Positions 11,929 to 23,378 of a stretch of DNA of 64,000 nt are shown here, one piece after another. The notes beneath the pieces were generated by a model. It ran no database searches. It worked only from the letters and a program-made list of their open reading frames with translations, and had not been told where the DNA came from. Where the stretch lies: the NCBI GenBank assembly GCA_003427395.1, contig BFEA01000010.1, positions 1,955,331 to 2,019,330 of the forward strand, written 5' to 3'. The number at the start of each line of letters is the position of its first letter. The stretch's first letter is position 1. The position numbers and the translations under genes are program-made. The stretch comes from Chara braunii (lineage: Eukaryota > Streptophyta > Charophyceae > Charales > Characeae).

Positions 11929-14900
11929 TTGGCCAAAGCTATTGACTCCTTAGTCACCTCGCTAGCACATCCTAATCCAACTATACTCTGTACGTTGGAT
12001 GTGTCTGAAGCCTTAGAGGACCTTCAGGGTGAGTGGTCGGCAAGGGACCCTCGTGAGTCCTGGGTGGCACTAAGTAGAGGTCCTAGAGGGGAGCACTTTG
12101 TTGTGGAAGCTGGTGTGGGTGGTCGCAAGTGCGGCGCCTTTGTAGACATCGGCTCCACGCGAAGCTTCATAAGTCGCGACTGCGTTGATAGACTGCACCT
12201 AAAGGACCGGGTGAAGTGCCTTAGTAGACCGGTAGCATCTACTTTGGCCAACAAAGAGCGCATGATGGTGGAGGACTATGTTAAAGATGTGATCTGCACG
12301 TTCTCCTACCCAGGAGGAGAGATAAACCATAAGATATCATTGCTGGTGAGCGACAATTTGCCCTTTGATATGTTGTTGGGCATGTACTACCTCGAGGCTG
12401 CCAGGCCCCAGTTTGAATGGGACAAGAAGGTTTTGAAGCATGAGTTGCCTAATGGGAGGACCGTTAGACTAGCTAGGTATAAAGCCAGTAGGTTAATAGA
12501 CTCCTATGGGTGCTTATGCGCATCAGCCTTCTATAACTATTATAAACAGAACCAAGAGGAAGGAATGTACTTAGTCTATGTCTCTGCAAAAGGGGAGGCT
12601 GTTAAAAGACCCCCAGAGATAGAGACAATCGTCGCTAAGTACCCTGATCTGCTTGAGGAGCCTACAGAAGTCGTAGACAAGGAGGTTGTCCATGAGATCA
12701 TCCCAGGTAGCAAGACACCTAAGGGAAGAATCTATAGGATGGCTCTGGTCGAGTTGGACGAGCTTCGGGGACAACTGAAAGAGCTCACAGAAAAGTGGTG
12801 GATTTGGCCTAGCACCTCCCCCTTTGGCTCACCAGTCTTATTTGTTCCAAAGAAAGGGGGAACACTAAGGATGTGCATTGCTGTCTCTTATACACATCTA
12901 GATGTGTATAAGAGACAGTTATAGAGGCCTCAATGCCATCACCGTTAAGAACGCAGAGCCTCTACCACGCATCGACGACCTATTGGATAGGGTGCAGGGG
13001 TGTAAGTACTACCCCAAGATAGACTTAAAATTCGGCTACCATCAGATTGCTACAAGACTAGAGGACCAGCACAAAACCGCATTCCAGACCAGGTACGGTC
13101 TGTACGCATTTGTGGTAATGCCCTTTGGCTTTTGCAATGCACCGGGCACATTCCAACACGTCATGAATATGATCTTCCATGACTACTTAGATAATTTTGT
13201 TGTCGTGTATCTCGACGATATACTTTTCTTTAGTAGGATTGTCGAGGAGCATGCTCAACATGTAGACAAAGTACTTTCACTCCTTCGGCAGCACAAGTAT
13301 AAGATAAACGCAGAGAAATGCGAGTTCAGACACACTTGAATCTTGTACTTGGGTCATGAGGTATCCACGGATGGGATTAGGCCTGAAGATGCGAAGGTGG
13401 CTAGTATTAGGGACTGGCCACGACCCCAGCCTGTGACTGAGGTCAGATCATTTTTGGGAATGTGTGGTTATTACCGCAATTTCGTAAAGAACTATAGCAC
13501 GATCACATCTCCCTTGACTGATCTAACTCGACTTGACACACCATGGGACTGGACTGACGAGCGTGAGGCAGCATTCAAGCGATTGAAGCATGCTCTCACA
13601 CACCATGAAGTTCTCATGGTATCTGACCCGCAGAGGCCATTCGTTGTAACCACTGATGTAAGCCATGGCATTGGCGCAGTGCTGGCTCAGCAGGAAGGAA
13701 AAAAGTTGAGACCGGTCGAGTATATGAGCATAAAGATGTCATCAAAGAAGTTGTCAAAGTCCACCTACGAAAGGGAACTTTATGCTCTCTACAAGGCACT
13801 TGTCCACTGTAGGTACTATCTGTTAGGAAGGTTCTTCTATTTGTGAACTGACCATCAGACCCTCAAGTGGATCAAGACCCAACCTGTTCTCTCCGATGCA
13901 CTCAAACGCTGGATTGAAGTCATAAATCAGTATGACTACAAATTAGACTATGTGAAGGGAGAGTACAACAAGGTTGCGAATGCGTTGTCTCGAAGGGCAG
14001 ATTACCTAGGTGCGCTGATCTATGAGTTTGGCTTGTCTGAGGACGTTACTCGATCTTTGAGGGAAACCTACAAGGAAGATCCCATCACGATGGACATCAT
14101 CAACAAACTGCAAGCCAAAGACAAGGCCACCTCTGACGAGTTTGTGATGGTGGATGGGTTACTCTTTCTTGAAAAGGCAGGGTTTAAAAGGTTGGTTGTT
14201 CCATTTAGGGAGATTTTGCGTAGTTTATTTTTAGGTGAGGGTCGCGATGCAACGGGACATTTCGGCTACAAGAAGATTAGTGTCAATTTAGTACAACGAT
14301 TCTGGTGGCCTAACATGCTAGACGATGCAAATAAGTGCGTACAGACCTGTCAGGTCTGTTAGCCGGATAAGCCGCGGACTCAACCTCTGCTTGGGTTACT
14401 CAAGCCTGTACCCATTCCTGCTGGCCCAGGGCAGAACATCTCCATGGGCTTCATGGATACTCTCGTGACCAGCAAGAATGGCAAGCAGCACATCTTCGTC
14501 ATAGTTGATAGGCTTACTAAGTTTGCTAGACTAGTTGCCAAGCCAAAGACCGCCAGGACCAAACACATCATTAAGTTATTCATGGATAACTGGGTGCGTG
14601 ATTTCAGGCAACCAAAGAGAATCGTTAGTGATAGAGATGTGCGATTCACCAGCGAGATGTGGAAGAAGGCCGCTGAATAGATCGGCAACCAGCTTCAGAT
14701 GACTTCTGGGAATCACCCTGAAGCAAATGGGCAGGCTGAACAGATGAACCGTGTGGTGCAGCATCTGCTGAGGCATTGCATCAAACCCAACCAGGATGAC
14801 TAGGATGAGAAGTTACCTCTCATCGCCAGTCTGTACAATAACGTTGTACACAGCACCACCGGGGTCACCCCAAATCAGCTGCATCTCGGATGGAAGCCTA

Positions 14901-15552
14901 GATTTGCTCTAGACTTCCTCCTGCCTGTAAACCGAACTGCTGCAACTCCTGGAACCATTGAATTTGGTGTCTAGTACGAGAAATTGTTGCAGTAGACTGT
15001 CGAACACATCAAGAAATCTCAGGAAGCCATGATTGCTTATGAGAATAAGAAACGTCGACAGTCCACATTTCAGGTAGGGGAACGTGTCCGGGTCAAGGCT
15101 AGTGAGTTGGGATAGGAGTTTGGCATCTCTAGGAATCTAATGCCACAATATTTCGGTCCCTGGGAAGTTTTGGATATTGTGGGGAATGATTTGGATGGTC
15201 CTTAGTACGTCATTCGTATCCCTGGTCACCTACGCAGTTACCCTGTTTTTCACGCCTCCAAGCTTGCACCTTTCGCTGAGACAGCACAGTTCCCATCACG
15301 GAGATCTATGCTGCCCCCAACCATGGATGGCCACATGGACTCGACGATATCCTGGATCACAGAGACACGCCTATTCCCAAGCCACCTGGCAGGGGAAGAC
15401 CTCCTAAACCTGCAAGGGAATACAGAGTACATTTCAGGCATCATACTGATCCTAAGGAAGATCGATGGATTTCAAGAGAGGAACTTGTCAAGAAGACTCC
15501 TCAGATCATGGCAGATTATGAGAAGAAACTGAACGGGAAGGCACCAGCATGA
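11929..15552 (+). pseudogene. pol: Element B pol, broken (PR-RT-RH-IN, chromodomain-like tail)
   Basis: The protease at about 12090-12420 reads FVDIGSTRSFIS (I in place of S/T of D-S/T-G). RT runs from about 12720, with [10 protein letters not shown] and then the adapter insertion at 12881-12918, continuing YRGLNAITVKN and an intact YLDDILFFS catalytic box. RNase H lies at about 13640-13990 (TTDVSHGIGAVL, YERELYAL). Integrase lies at about 14240-15240 (HFGYKK, TCQVC, VSDRDVRFTS, GNHPEANGQAEQ). The C-terminus has HMDVDDILDH and GRGRPPKP, ending at 15552. Stops follow at about 13337, 13844, 14360, 14678, 14802, 14971, 14994, 15112 and 15203. Most are TAG where CAG or TGG is expected, or TGA where CGA is expected. 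It is a recognisable but inactive pol. Confidence 0.9.
12881..12918. other. Nextera/Tn5 mosaic-end junction adapter (assembly artefact)
   Basis: The 19-mer CTGTCTCTTATACACATCT is immediately followed by its reverse complement AGATGTGTATAAGAGACAG. This is the known Nextera mosaic end in the head-to-head form of the mate-pair junction adapter. Translated, it gives the well-known contaminant peptide VSYTHLDVYKRQ. It interrupts RT between MCI and YRGLN. The flanks would rejoin with about one base missing, so it is not a biological insertion. Confidence 0.97.
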
Positions 15553-15577
15553 AGCATCTCAGCGGACTTTCGAAGCT

Positions 15578-15590
15578 AAGGGGGATGGAA
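15578..15590 (+). promoter_or_regulatory. Element B polypurine tract
   Basis: AAGGGGGATGGAA abuts the TG of the 3' LTR at 15591, the expected position of the plus-strand primer. Confidence 0.75.
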
Positions 15591-16677
15591 TGTGAGGAAC
15601 AAGCCCTCAAGGGGCCCTATCAGACATCACATGTTCTGGGCTAAGGCCCCCAGCAAGCTGAGTACCTGCCCTAAATGAAGGCGGGCCTGAATATTCGCCA
15701 GAGGCCAAAATTCGACATTTTCATATGTGGGTATTCAGGCTCTTGCAGCACGCCAGTTGGTTGGGTAGACGCATGAGCCTCACTAAGCTGCGTCATACAG
15801 TTGGCCCAGGCCTTGACAGTTGCACCTGGCACACACACACAAAGCAGGGCCGATACATTGGGAAGCAGGCCATCGGCCTTTGCAAAAGCAGTACTGCCGA
15901 CGTACCTGCCTGGGAGCCCTGCACAGATGCAGCAAACAACCCAAGTCCGGAGACTCAGGCCGTGCCCAACTGAAAAGGGCCCAGGCCCTCAACTGTAGTC
16001 TCGGGCCTAGGCGCAGGGTCTGAGGCCAAACCGGAAGCTTCTGGACGCTTCTAGCCAGGCCACACGCAGCATCCAGGAGGCTGCCACTTCCATAAAAGAA
16101 GTGAGGAAGCCCAGGCCAGGCATTCTGGCCAGCGCAGGCAATGCGGAAGTGCTGCTGCGCTCTCGCTTGATGCTGTGCTGCTGCCAAAGGCGCTGACGGG
16201 GTGCGTAGTGGTGAGGTGAGGCGCTGCAGGGCAGCGGGGTGCAGGCAGCCATAGCCGGGCTGCTGGGCGCCAGGGGGTGCAGCGGTGATCTGGTGGTCTT
16301 CAGGGAAAGAGGCGCAGTGTGGGGTAATCAAGGTCTGATTGAGGGTGACGAGATACGTACCTGGTGCATGAAGAGAGGTCGGCTATGGCGTTGACAGTCA
16401 TGTACATTGGTCTTCGAGAGTCGAAGTGGGCCTGTTGCGTGAACCAGATGTAGGTAGGATAGTCGGGTAGAGTAGGCTGGGCGCTGGGCGCCAGACAGAG
16501 AGGAGCGACTTTGGATACCGTGTTGGTGTGGTGTACGGGCTTGGACATTGACTCATTACTTCATTGTATTGCTCTATATGGATGGTTTTCTCAGTGCATT
16601 TGTACTCTCTGCTTGGACACAACTACTTGGACATCTGTGTGATTTCGCAACTTGGTTTTACACTCATATTCCTTGCT
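15591..16677 (+). repeat. Element B 3' LTR
   Basis: It starts TGTGAGGAACAAGCC after the PPT and ends CATATTCCTTGCT. The usual final A appears mutated to T compared with 8727. The right part matches 1-56 and 8588-8727. The left and middle parts are related to the B2 LTR pieces at 28338-28796, 46330-46428 and 48205-48619. Confidence 0.88.
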
Positions 16678-17031
16678 AGATTTTCAGGAAAGCAGTCACA
16701 TACCAACTGAAACATCTTAGAAGCCGGATAAGATCATAATCATGCTCGTAAATCTCTCTCTTTCTCTCTGTCACTCACACACACACACATGACACAATCT
16801 GTGTTGCTTCCACGTCCACCCCCAAACTAATTGTGTCCAGTCTGCAGCTTCTTACCGTAGTCAACCCCTGCTTCTTAACTCATTTTTCTCTGCAACCCAA
16901 CCCGTGACTGGGCTCTTGTGCCAGTCTGCGGCAGTCTGCTCTGCCGGTTAGTCTTTCCCCAGTTCTACCCTCCCTGCACTCTCCTCCTTTTCCGCCACTC
17001 CGCCTGTACCTCTCCTCCCCATTCTTCCTCC
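16678..17031. other. Anonymous flank between elements B and C
   Basis: It holds a short CT/CA-rich microsatellite (about 16745-16790) and a pyrimidine-rich stretch up to 17031. I see no gene, RNA or repeat that I recognise. It is probably remaining genomic DNA or part of an older element. Confidence 0.4.
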
Positions 17032-18104
17032 TGCAATAACTCAAGTTCAGAATCTGCGTGAACGCAGGCCAGGGGTCGTAACTTGTGGTCAGAGGTGCGC
17101 ACGAGAGGGCAAAAGTCACACCCAGGTGTGAGAAACGCCTGGACAAAAAGCCTAAGGCCAAGGGGTACCCTGGGCCAAGTCAAAATCGGCCTTCAGAGGC
17201 CCTACGGGCGATGCTTGACCTTGGGAAAGTCAACAGTCAACCCAAGTACGGGAGACCAGGCCCAAGAGTCAAAGTCAACCCGCCACGGCCATCGATCAGA
17301 TGCACATCTTTGGTTGTCCGCAGGTATCCAGAAGAATCCGGTCCACGTGGGACACATGGGAAATCTGCAACTGTACTGCATCCAGGCCATTGGCTTCAGA
17401 TTGATCTGGGTCGTCGACCCGAGGAGACGAGAGGCCGGTCAACGTGAGTCAACAGTACAAGTCGACCCAGCCCCTGCTTGGAGAGCATTCAGTCTTGCGG
17501 TTTCTGCTTGGCGCTGGCTTGATGCTGGCGCGACGACGCAAGGATCCTGGAGCTTTATGCTGGTGCCAGATAGTGAGTACAGGCGCCAGCCTTGAGGGTG
17601 ATTATGCTGACGTGGCCGTAGCCGCGTTGAGTTCGATGTTGATGGGAGTGTAGGTGAGGAGGAGGATCTGGACGGGGATCTGGACGGTGAGACTGGCATG
17701 AGTGATGAGGAGAAGCTTACCTGGGCATACCTTTGACGACGCGTTTACTTTGCTGCTCGTCTCCAAGAGGAGGATCTGCGCCATCCTCCTTGGCTGCTGC
17801 TAACATGGCTGGAGGATGGGCGCCCGGCTGTGACCTGCCCGATGTGTATGTCAAAGATCATCAGGGGAGAACTGTATTGCAGACGTGGCGATTGGGGAGG
17901 AAATGCCCGAAGAGTAAGGGGGCCTAAGAGGGAATTCTGCTTCATTGATTCGTGTGGAAACTATCTTCTCCTCCTCTCAGTCTCTTCTCCCTCTCTCCTC
18001 GTTCTCTTCTCTGAGTTCGAGACCTTGGGAGACTACATGTATGACGCGCATGGTTACATGTTCGATTTTTTGGAGACCTTGATACTGCGCTTGTCAGACT
18101 TGTA

Positions 18105-18110
<6 letters not shown>
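17032..18110 (+). repeat. Element C 5' LTR
   Basis: It starts TGCAATAACTCAAGTTCAGAAT and can be followed against 26269-27349 to CAGACTTGTATTTTGA. The expected CA terminus is missing at both ends, so the true terminus is uncertain. A GCTGACGTGGCC motif lies near 17607. Confidence 0.85.
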
Positions 18111-18140
<30 letters not shown>

Positions 18141-18150
18141 CGATGATGAC
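18108..18150 (+). repeat. (GAT)n microsatellite where the PBS of C should be
   Basis: About 14 tandem TGA/GAT triplets, the last few imperfect, start directly at the LTR end. No TGGTATCRGAGC is present. Confidence 0.85.
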
Positions 18151-19479
18151 GTGGACCTGATGAGTCGACTGTGGAGGAGAAGAGCGGCATGGTCTACTCT
18201 CGTCGCTGTTTGATAACTCACCGGCTAGCTTGAGTGCTGACGTGGATGGAGGGAGGAGAAGGAAACCTTTGGCGCCAAAGCTGATGGTGGCCTGCTGAAG
18301 TCGCGGGCTCGATAGCTTCCTCCTCCAGAGGTGTTCTTGCTGTCGAGACGTGCTGCCTACTGAGTGACAGCGGGTTACATAGGTGATGATGTGGCATCTT
18401 CCGGCGAGGTACCTGGGATAATGTGGCATTCTCCACAGTGCTGTGACATACCTCTAGTGACGCTGCACCTCCCTGAAGTGGCAGCGGGGTACACAGGTTG
18501 ACACGGCATTTTCCAAGCGGCATTCCATTGCTCACGTGCTCCAAGTAGTATTCCATCACTGGCGTGGCCTAGCTGGCCATTGACGCTGACCTGGCACAAG
18601 TCTTGCTGACGTGTCACCAAGGCTTTGTTGATGTGGAACACGTGATAGTACTGTCGTGTCGTGGAGAACTGCCGAGCCGAAACAGACATTGGTGTGGACA
18701 AAGCCTAGCACGTGTGTGGCCTGGCGGGCGGTACAACATTAGAGTATGTTGTAGTGCCACGAGCCGAGGCATGTGTGTGACGCACGTGCAGAGGGCATGT
18801 GCGGAGATAGTGAGAGTGAGAGAGAGAGGAGATGGACACACATGAGAAGCAGCAGTTGAGTGAAGCTCCAGCCCGACTCAATGAATGAACAACTGAAAGA
18901 ATGACCAACCCGGCCTGGGCCTAGGCCGGAGAGATATACCGGCCTAGGTCTAGGCCGGAGTAACCCAATACCGGACCGGGGTCAGGCCGACTGCCTGAAA
19001 CAGGCCCGGCCTCATTGCCAGGCAGAAAGGGTACCGCTACAATGTGTCTGGTCACAAAGCTATCTACAAGAAGACAGTGAAGGAGAGCAGCTAACACTTG
19101 TTTGTTTTGATGTGTTGTTGATCGACTTTGTGTACTCACCTGTCGTGGGCTGTCTTGTGGATAGTGCACTCACCATTGTTTGTTGTCTTGATCTCACTGG
19201 TCGTGGCTGGAGAACCCCCACTATCCGTATAGTAAAACATCATCAGACAGAAAATTAGCAGATAATTGACTTAGAATTTTTGAAAATTTTCGACCCTGTA
19301 TTTTTTTTTTCCTTCACTTCTTGCTGTATTATTGAAACTTCGTTGGTGGTGAGGCCGTGGAATTTACAAGTGTCGTTTTAACTTTTAAGTTTATTATGCG
19401 GCATTCTTACCTGCTGACCTGACTGTCCTTTGCAGGCATCCATTCTGACCCTGTTCATTCCCTACTTCTTTCCTATTCC
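18151..19479 (+). other. Element C leader
   Basis: This is untranslated. It contains TGACGTGG at 18147 and 18238, plus relatives such as GATGTGGCAT, TAATGTGGCAT, GACACGGCATT and GCTGACGTGTC up to about 18640. It also has a GGCCTAGGCCGG-type palindrome-rich stretch at about 18908-18960. An oligo-T run lies near 19301. No gene is visible. Confidence 0.55.
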
Positions 19480-21176
19480 TCTTACCTTTTTTGCTGATGA
19501 AGAAGAAGGAAGATAAGAACATGTGAAAACAAAAGCACAAATTGAGGCCAAACGAGCGCAGATGCTCGGCCCTGTTCGCTAGCTGTTCATTGAGTTGCAC
19601 GACTCTGGTCCAGAAGCGGAGCAGCATGTATGCAGCCAGTTCGATCTGCGTGCTGCAGAAAGCAAACTTGAGAAGGCTGATACTGTTGTTGCATTGCTGG
19701 AAGTCAGCGGTCGTGTACAACAGACTATTAATTAGGCTCACATGAACCTTGATAACTACGTGGCGGAACAACTTGCAAGGATTGCTGGACACAAAATTAA
19801 GGAGGTGGAAAGGGGAGGACCAAGTAAGAAGACAGATGAACCAGAACTGGCCGAAGAAATTATGGATGCCAATATCAAACAACTGCAAGATACATTGGAA
19901 GCTGAAAAGAGGAGAAAGGAAGCGCACATGAGGCAGAAAAAAGAAAAAGAACAACAAGTTAAAAACGTGGAAGAAATAAAACAAAAGTTCAATGTGGGAT
20001 CGGAAACTGACTTCGCGTCTTTGATTGAGAATATGATGCTAAATCTTGCCCACCTCGAAGCTAAGAGCGACATGTAACTGCCGAACTCCACACGGTGACT
20101 GATGTGGTCAAAGGGAAGAACAAGGTGGGGAACGAAGGGGAAGAAGAAAGAACCCCAAGAGAAATTGATGAGGGACGCCATGAAATCCCCTTACCACAAA
20201 GAATCGAAATCTCCCAAAAAAGAACCCGCAAAGACAGAAGAAGGAGGGGAGAAGCCGAAAAGGAAGGAAAAGGTAAAGCTGAAATTGTCGTTCACCTACA
20301 ACAGAAAGAAGGGAGAGCATCTTTTATTGTGGATTGTCGAAATACAGACTTATTGTTCGACTAGTCCTGTAGCTGAAGACAGCCAAGTAGCCTTCTCCAC
20401 TTCCTGTCTTGGAGAAGTAGCGAAGGAGTGGGTCCTATCTGGCTTCGAGGACTTCGATGAGTGGGCTAAGATAATGACACTTCGGGAATTAGTCCAGAAA
20501 ATGAAGGAGAGATTCATGAACAGGACGACAACTGACAAGGCCTTTGATGAACTCACTACCATTGGAGAAAAATGTTGGTCTAGTATGGAGACCCTGTCGC
20601 GTGAGGTTGACTGTCTCTTGCAGGTACCCAGACTTAATTTACAAGACAACCAGGTACTGTACATCTACTCGCGCGCACTACCAAAACCAATACATGGACA
20701 GCTTGTGGCAGAAGCCAAGTCTGGAAAGTACAACTATCGACAATTCTGGGCCCTTTCCCTACAGCGACAACACATGACCACACATGTAAAAGGAACTTTC
20801 GCGGGCGTTGTAAGGGGGGTGCAATCGAGTGGGAGTGGGAACGGGAAACATAATTTGTGGAGCCAGAAACGACGAGACCACACTCTTGTCATTTTCGACG
20901 ATGAGACCATGGAATGGTGGACCCTTGAGGAAATCGAGGGTGAGACGAGTAGTGGTGGTGAGTCAGGAAAGGGTGACGTCACCGCCATGGTGGTTGACAA
21001 GGGAGGCTCCAACAATGGGGGATTCAAGAAGAAGAGGCCATGCTCCTTCCCCATACATCCTGACAATTGCTTTTAACCAGCCCTGGGAAAAATTGGGTCT
21101 GACCCAGAAGGAATGGTAAGAGCACATGGACAATCGACAGTGCCTTAAGTGTGGCACTAGGAGCAGCCAGTAGGAG
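19480..21176 (+). pseudogene. gag: Element C gag, broken, knuckle partly deleted
   Basis: The N-terminal start region near 19490 is frameshifted. At 19742-20077 the coiled-coil part is open (LEAEKRRKEAHMRQKKEKEQ). At 20102-21076 a Lys/Pro linker is followed by the capsid-like domain (LLLWIVEIQTYC, VAKEWV, LQVPRLNLQDNQVLYIYSRA), matching A almost motif for motif. The final knuckle near 21135 reads QCLKCGT and then jumps to the C-terminal SSQ, so the second half (H and last C) is deleted and RNA binding would be lost. Stops and shifts interrupt the rest. Confidence 0.83.
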
Positions 21177-21838
21177 TAGCATCTGCTTCTACTGGGCCGG
21201 AGGGTTTGGTTAAGACAGTGCCACAACCCCTTTCAACCCTCCAACTCCCGTGGCAGAGGATGACTCTTCGTCGGCCCTTCACCCAGTCCACCCTGAAAAA
21301 ATTTTGTGTTTTGTCTCACTGGGTGATTCCTTTGATGAACTCGGTTGTGAATTGATTGCAGATGTTGAGATTGCACGAACAAGAGTTTGTGTTTTATTAG
21401 ATTCTGGGTCTACACGACCCTACATCTTTAAGAAGGCAATTCAAAAGTTGCACTTAGGGATGAGAGTGCAAAACCTACCAAGACCTATCACGTCTATGCT
21501 AGCTAATCAGACCACCATTACTGTCTTTCAGTATGTCGATTGCGTGGTGTTATTTCCGTACTCGGGAAGATAAGCGGATATTGCATGAGGTAACCTTCCT
21601 AGTTGGAGAACTTAGCATTTGACTTCGTCCAAGGCATGAATTGGCACGAGGAATCCGACCCATATGTCAAGTTTAGGGATAAAATTGTCAAGTAAACGAT
21701 GAGAATTCTGAAGTGAAATCAATTAAGTTGTTTCACAAGTTTGGTTCTGACTCATCACTGTCATTCTACTGTATTAGTCTTCCTTCTTTCCAACGTATGG
21801 TCACGAAAAAGAAGAACCAACGGGAGTAATTGAATGTG

Positions 21839-23378
21839 CTATAAAGTTGGGTGGCACGGCATACGTGTACATGGGTTGCGCGTACACACGTACACGTATT
21901 CCTGTACGCGACACGTACAGGCGACACGAAGAAATCTGAGAAAAAAATATGCTATGCAAAATGATATTTCAAACAACTTTTGCCTGAGACTTATTTCAAA
22001 AATTTGTACCCAACTCGAGTTGAAAATAAAAAAACACAAAAAACAAATTAATTGAAATATAAAAAAAAGAAAAAAGTTCAAAAAACAGAAAAAATAAAAA
22101 CAAAATTCTATAACAAATATATGTTATGCGGAATCATCATAGAAACAACTTTTGTTTGGGGCATGGTCCCATTAGTAGTCGGATAGGAATGTGGTCGATT
22201 CAGTGTGGCACTGAGTGGCAGCGGCCTGACAGGTTCATTACGAATTTCTCGGCTGAAAAAATAGGAGAAAGCTAGGCTACCAGCCGGGCCGCCTGGGTCC
22301 CGGGTGGCCAGCCCATGCAAGATAAGGGAAGGTCCCAAAAAAAAAAAAAAAAAAAGAAATCCAAAAACTTTGAAAGTAAAATATGTTATGCAGAAAAATA
22401 AACTGGACAACTTTTGCCTCAGGGTCACATCAAAATTCTTCACCAACTTTAGAATAAAAATTACAATTCAGTTTTTTTATTTTAATTATTTTGGCCCGGT
22501 CGGGCAAGTGACCCTGGGCCACTCTGTAGCCTAGGGAGAAAGGCAAAAAAAAAAAAAAAACGAAGACCTCCCATCGGAAATCATTGCAGAGTGCTTCCCA
22601 GCCATCAGATCACAAATGATCCAATGGTGGTGGTTGCAACAATAGTGAACACAATTGCCACATTTTTCTAGAATAAACTTGACTTCTATCAGTAGTGATC
22701 ATGACGCCCTCCATATACTCCGTGATTGAAGGAGGGCTCCGCCTAATGAGATAATTGCACAGCAAGCAAAATACTGAAAATCTTCTATCCAGTGGGCCTA
22801 TGGCCAACCCGACTCTCTTTTGGGGTTGGCCATACTCCCAACAGATTGAAAATATTTTGGCGGGAAGCTTCCTTTGCACCGCCGTGCCCAGTGTTAAGGA
22901 GAGGAGGAGGGGAACAAAAATCTTTTTACTTTTTGGGGTAAATCATGTAAAATATTGGTTGTGGGATCACGAGTACTGCACGGTAGGTTTTTGGTCAGTC
23001 AACTGCTATACAAACTTTTTTATATCCTATCCCCTTGCTAGTGGGACCATGCCCCTAGGAGTCATCCCCGGATTCCCAACCGAACTCGAGTGGAAAATCA
23101 AAAACTAAAAAAAGGTAATGTTATCGTAATAATTGAAAAACTATGTTTGTAATTTTTATTCTTTTAAAGTTTCTTTAAGGTTTTTTATTTTTAACTCGAT
23201 CTTCCTTGGGAATTTGGGGATGACTCCCAGACAAAAGTTGCTTGTATTCTATTTTGCACAATATACTTTTTTTTCAGATTGTTTTTTTTTGTTTTTTAAT
23301 GTACGCGTACGTGCGTTTTTGGGTACGCACGCTTACGGCAAAATACGTACGCGTACGGAGTGCTACCCAACTATAAAC
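21839..23378. mobile_element. Non-autonomous DNA transposon with GTACG-rich termini (hAT-like?)
   Basis: The body is 21847-23370. The termini TTGGGTGGCAC and GTGCTACCCAA are inverted repeats (one mismatch in 11), continuing imperfectly into TACGTGTAC / GTACGCGTACG-rich sequence. The flanks CTATAAAG (21839-21846) and CTATAAAC (23371-23378) look like an 8-bp target duplication with one mismatch, as in hAT elements. The interrupted pol codons are otherwise continuous. The interior is AT-rich with A/T homopolymers and several copies of a TATGYTATGC...ACAACTTTTG motif (about 21948, 22121, 22381 and, inverted, about 23240). No transposase is encoded. hAT assignment is inference. Confidence 0.7.

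Larger units (their letters stand above)
1..16677 (+). mobile_element. Element B: Ty3/gypsy LTR retrotransposon (left end outside window)
   Basis: Order on the plus strand is 5' LTR (1-56 and 8584-8727, split by element A), PBS 8731-8742, leader, gag, pol and 3' LTR 15591-16677. The LTR pieces 1-56 plus 8588-8727 align end to end with 16497-16677 of the 3' LTR, with about a dozen substitutions and one gap of about 13 bp counted by eye. Pol order protease-RT-RNaseH-integrase is the Ty3/gypsy order. Multiple in-frame stops make it non-autonomous now. The host target duplication cannot be checked because the left end is outside the window. Confidence 0.88.

Noticed and set aside
12881-12918. Natural palindrome or MITE end in RT
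   Set aside because: Exact match to the Nextera mosaic end and its reverse complement; technical origin is far more likely.
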